Positions 60,701-64,000 of a stretch of 64,000 bases of DNA are shown one piece after another. This stretch comes from Sarcomyxa edulis. Taxonomy: Eukaryota > Basidiomycota > Agaricomycetes > Agaricales > Mycenaceae. Where the stretch lies: assembly GCA_009761415.1 (NCBI GenBank), contig QUOL01000005.1, forward strand, positions 1,488,001 to 1,552,000, written 5' to 3'. The position numbers were made by a program, and so were the translations under genes. Positions within the stretch are counted from its first letter, which is position 1. Every line of letters begins with the position of its first letter. The notes beneath the pieces are model-generated. The model saw nothing but the letters and a program-made list of their open reading frames with translations, ran no database searches and was not told where the DNA came from.

Positions 60701-61216
60701 CTAGATGACCTGTGCAAAGACATCAGCAGCTTCGGACGGAGGATCGCAAAGATTGTGCGTACCCTGGGTGCCAGGCTTATAACCTTCCCCCATCCCTTTG
60801 TCCTCAAATCAGCACTAACAATACCAGCGATACGCGTCCCTAGCATCTCCTTCTTGTTGTTCAGCAACACTACCGCATTGTCGTCAAACCTGATCATCCG
60901 ACCGTCCGGTCTGACGACTGGTTTTCTCGTGCGGACAATGACAGCGCGACGAACGTCTCCCCGACGGACTTTGATCGCTGTTACAGATGCTTGAAGACTG
61001 GCTGGCACTGGTCGAGCACGCTTGACGACACAAACGATCTCATCGCCGACAGAACCCCATCCGTTGTTCACTTTTTGCTTCAAGACATTGACGCACTCGA
61101 CGAGTACCGCACCTGAATTGTCTATACACTGTGTCAATTGACTAGTTAGTTGACTAGCTTCTTGTACAAAAGACACGAGATATACGAACATTCAGTGTGC
61201 TTTTAAGTCCAATCAT
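60701..61216 (-). CDS. MRPL38: Mitochondrial ribosomal protein uL14m, 133 aa
   Basis: Large-subunit mitoribosomal protein of the L14 family. Three exons: 61190-61216, 60763-61128 and 60701-60709, giving 133 residues. The text reads MIGLKSTLN then [79 protein letters not shown] and [18 protein letters not shown]. The last exon codes only Val-Ile-stop; reading through its intron gives a false tail of about 40 residues. There is no long N-terminal presequence, as in many L14m proteins. Head to head with hexokinase. Confidence 0.94.
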
Positions 61217-61385
61217 GACGGAGGTAAGGAGGATGAAAAGATCTGGCGGAGCAAAATCGCACGCCGGCTGGACCCAAGCGGATTCTTGAGAGCTCCTTGC
61301 ATCGCAACCGATATAATATTTCTTAACTCTAGCTCCACATTCTTTCCTTCGTTCTACCAACATTGCTAACTATCGCACTACATAA
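61217..61385. promoter_or_regulatory. Bidirectional promoter, uL14m / hexokinase
   Basis: Only 169 nt between divergent start codons, so regulatory elements are shared or overlapping. No TATA box seen. Confidence 0.6.
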
Positions 61386-63592
61386 ATGCCCTCAATGTCT
61401 CGTCGCGGAAGCGGCAGCATCACCCTGCCTACTGGGCAGACTTTGGCGATCCACACTAGGACTCACGATGAGGAAGATCTACCCCATGCAACAAAAAAGT
61501 GCGTACCACAAACAGCGCATTATTACAGATTTCGACTAATGACGAGACGTATATCAAAAGAACCATGGCTGATCACTTACGGAAATATGAGAGTCTGTGA
61601 GTTCAATGAGCCTGTGAACGTCGTTTCTCCTATCGCCGACTAATCCACGATGCAGATTCACCTTGACTCCCCAACGGATGAGGATGATCGTGGAGGCTTT
61701 CAAGGAAACCCTGGAGTTGGGCTTGCAGAAATCAGGACAGGTTGTGGTACGTCTGGGGTGTGGATCGCGACATGTACCTCGAATTGATGACGTTATAGCC
61801 CATGATTCCAACATATGTCTTTGGGTGGCCTACTGGCAAAGAGACAGGGGATTTCTTAGCTCTTGACCTTGGTGCGCAATCCACTTCTTGGAGCGATGTT
61901 CCCACTTATCCCCGCTCGTAGGAGGAACAAATCTCCGCGTGTGTTTGGTGACTCTCCAGGGGGACGGCAAATTCGAAATAACACAGTCCAAGTATCGACT
62001 CACCGAGGAACAAAAACAGGACGATGGCCAGAAACTGTTTGATTTCTGCGCCGAATGCATCAAAACGTTCATAGATACTAACATCACCGACACCGAGTTC
62101 AAGGACGGCGCAGAGATTCCTCTCGGGTTTACTGTAAGACTTTGATTCATTATCTGTTCCTCGACTAATTATACCTCGACTGTAGTTCTCTTACCCATGC
62201 ACGTATGTGAACTCGTATTTTCTCGTGTTCAAATCTAACCTCAAATACGAATGCAGGCAAGAGAGAATCGATCAAGGTGTGCTTATTCGATGGACCAAGG
62301 GTTTTGGGGCTGGAAACACAGAAGGAAGAGACGTCGCTGAAATGTTCCGTCAATCCATCGAGAAATACGTTCGTCCCACCTGCGTATTCAACGAAAAGTC
62401 ATCAGAGACCCTGACGTCATGCACAGAAACTCCCTGTGAAATTGACAGCATTGATCAACGACACGACAGGAACTCTTATCGCCTCGCACTACGTCAACCC
62501 GAGGACGAAGATCGCTTGCATCTTCGGAACGGGTTGCAACGCAGCCTATATGGAGCACATCTCGGACATCCAAAAACTCGATTCTCTTGGACTCGATCCG
62601 ACAGGAGATATGGCCATCAATTGCGAGTGGGTGAGTCACTTACCATACATCCTCGCGTCGTGACGACCTATGAACGATTCGATCAGGGTGCATTCGATTC
62701 CTTCGAGCATGAACATCTTCCCAGAACGAAGTATGATGCTATAGTAGACGATACTTCCAATAAACCCGGAGAACAATCATTCGAAGTTGGTCCTTCTCTT
62801 TGTCTCTTCTGCGTTGGAGCTGACACTTGCTTCAGAAACTCATTTCAGGCAGATATCTTGGCGAGATTCTACGACTCGTCATCTGCGAACTTATTGACGA
62901 GGGTGTTCTCTTCCTCGGCCAAAATACGTACAAACTGGAGAACCCATATGTTTTCGACACTGCGTTTTTGTCTTTGATGGAGAGGTGAGTTATACATGTC
63001 TTGTAATCATCACCAATAACATTCGATGCTTTACAGTGATCCTACGGATGAACTATTGATGATCATTGGGATATTCACACATTTCTTCGCCGTGGAGACG
63101 ACCCTCGCCGAACGACAATTCTTCCGTGCTCTTGCCCGACTCATTGGTAGACGAGCAGCTCGTTTGAGTGCCTGCGGTATTGCAGCCATCGTGAGCAAGA
63201 TGGGATATCTTGAAGAGGGTTGCTCCGTTGGAGCGGACGGGTCTTTGTATAATGTACGTTTCTCTACATCCACGTTCGTACGAGAATCCTCACTGATATG
63301 TGTTCTGTGAAGAAATACCCTGGATTTGCCGACAGAATCCACGAGGGTCTGCAAGACATTTTCGGGGAGAAGGGCCGGTATGTCTTGTAGTGGATCTGCG
63401 CAGCAACCTCCGATTGATTTCTTTATCCAGGAACATTGTCACTCACCATGCCGAGGATGGCAGTGGAGTGGGCAGTGCTATTATCGCAGGCAAGTTACAA
63501 TTACTCCAAATCATTGCCCAAGCTCTAACACTTCATTGCTGATAGCTATGACGAAGATCAGAAAGGATGCTGGACTGTATCTCCATGTCTAA
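61386..63592 (+). CDS. HXK: Hexokinase
   Basis: ATP-dependent phosphorylation of glucose and other hexoses at C6, the entry step of glycolysis, in the cytosol; fungal forms can also signal sugar. The start gives MPSMSRRGSGSITLPTGQTL, then after an intron MADHLRKYESLFTLTPQRMR. Conserved motifs in order: VFGWPTGKETGDFLALDLGG and TNLRVCLVTL (phosphate 1), GFTFSYPC, GVLIRWTKGFGAGNTEGRD, ALINDTTGTLIASHY (catalytic Asp in the NDT core), IFGTGCNAAYMEH, MAINCEWGAFDS, KLISGRYLGEILRL and GSGVGSAIIAAMTK (adenosine site). The stop is TAA at 63590-63592. Introns are numerous and short. All catalytic residues are present, so it should be active. Alternative N-terminus: the internal ATG of MADHL. Confidence 0.95.
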
Positions 63593-64000
63593 TCCGGGTC
63601 TGTATGAACCAAATCGAATTTGTGTATTCTCTATCGTGTTGTTGTACTTATGTACTACCTCTTATCGTCTCGAGGTCGCTATCACTCAGGACTGATGCTT
63701 ATACTTAGAGACGATACACATCGTCCAATTAGACTGTACCTTCTAACCTTGTACTTACCAGAGAACCCAGAGCTATTTCTTCCAAGCTCCATCATTGGAT
63801 CAGTGAGCCACCAAAATTACCGAGAACCCAATCGACGTCTCGGACAAAACGCGGGGTAAACCAATCGGCTTTTTTGTGCGGGGGTCTCGATCAGTCTGAG
63901 TCTTGGATCTAAATTATTTGCAATAGGCCGGGGCCTACATAAAACTCCCACCAACTCTCCTTCACAACTAACGACCCCAGATCCCCTTCTCATTCTCTAC
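63593..64000. other. Downstream region to the window edge
   Basis: No gene supported in the last 400 nt; a CATAAAA-like stretch near 63939-63945 may be the promoter of a gene beyond the window. Confidence 0.3.

Overview
The window is nuclear DNA of a basidiomycete fungus, most likely an Agaricomycete. The supporting signs are genes packed on both strands, many GT-AG introns of about 50-65 nt, tiny coding exons, two class I hydrophobins, a DUF6533 seven-helix protein, MYND-finger proteins and a large P450 complement. The species cannot be named from the sequence. Coordinates given for genes are CDS spans that include introns; all splice models were read by eye.

Layout. 1-7768: tandem array of three paralogous cytochrome P450s (the first cut by the window edge). 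7858-9276: peroxisomal MaoC-type hydratase with a C-terminal SKL. 9597-17181: a MYND-finger protein, a secreted type-B carboxylesterase and a kelch protein with an AT-hook. 17182-20018: mostly empty. 20019-31247: two paralogous hydrophobins about 10 kb apart enclosing ribosomal eL27, a second MYND protein, nucleoporin Nup54 and a single-pass surface protein. 31661-34700: a UstYa-like (DUF3328) oxidase gene facing a short, damaged secreted-protein locus and a relic of a seven-helix membrane protein. 35067-40879: a conserved housekeeping block (CAF-1 p60, eIF2 beta, ATP synthase gamma). 41204-55462: four more P450s (three of one subfamily, one of another) with a DUF6533 protein among them and a Mutator-like miniature element at about 44.2-44.6 kb. 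57298-60253: Zn2Cys6 transcription factor. 60701-63592: mitochondrial uL14 and hexokinase, head to head.

How it fits together. Seven P450s, a peroxisomal hydratase, a UstYa-like oxidase and a Zn2Cys6 regulator sit among essential genes, but there is no terpene cyclase, PKS or NRPS, so this is not a self-contained biosynthetic cluster as seen here. The P450 groups look like local tandem expansions. The most unusual items are an 11-nt micro-exon that carries the haem-ligand cysteine in all three array P450s, the hydrophobin pair whose propeptides and TATA regions are conserved while the mature domains have diverged, the UstYa-like gene facing a decayed secreted-peptide locus, and the long-TIR miniature element.
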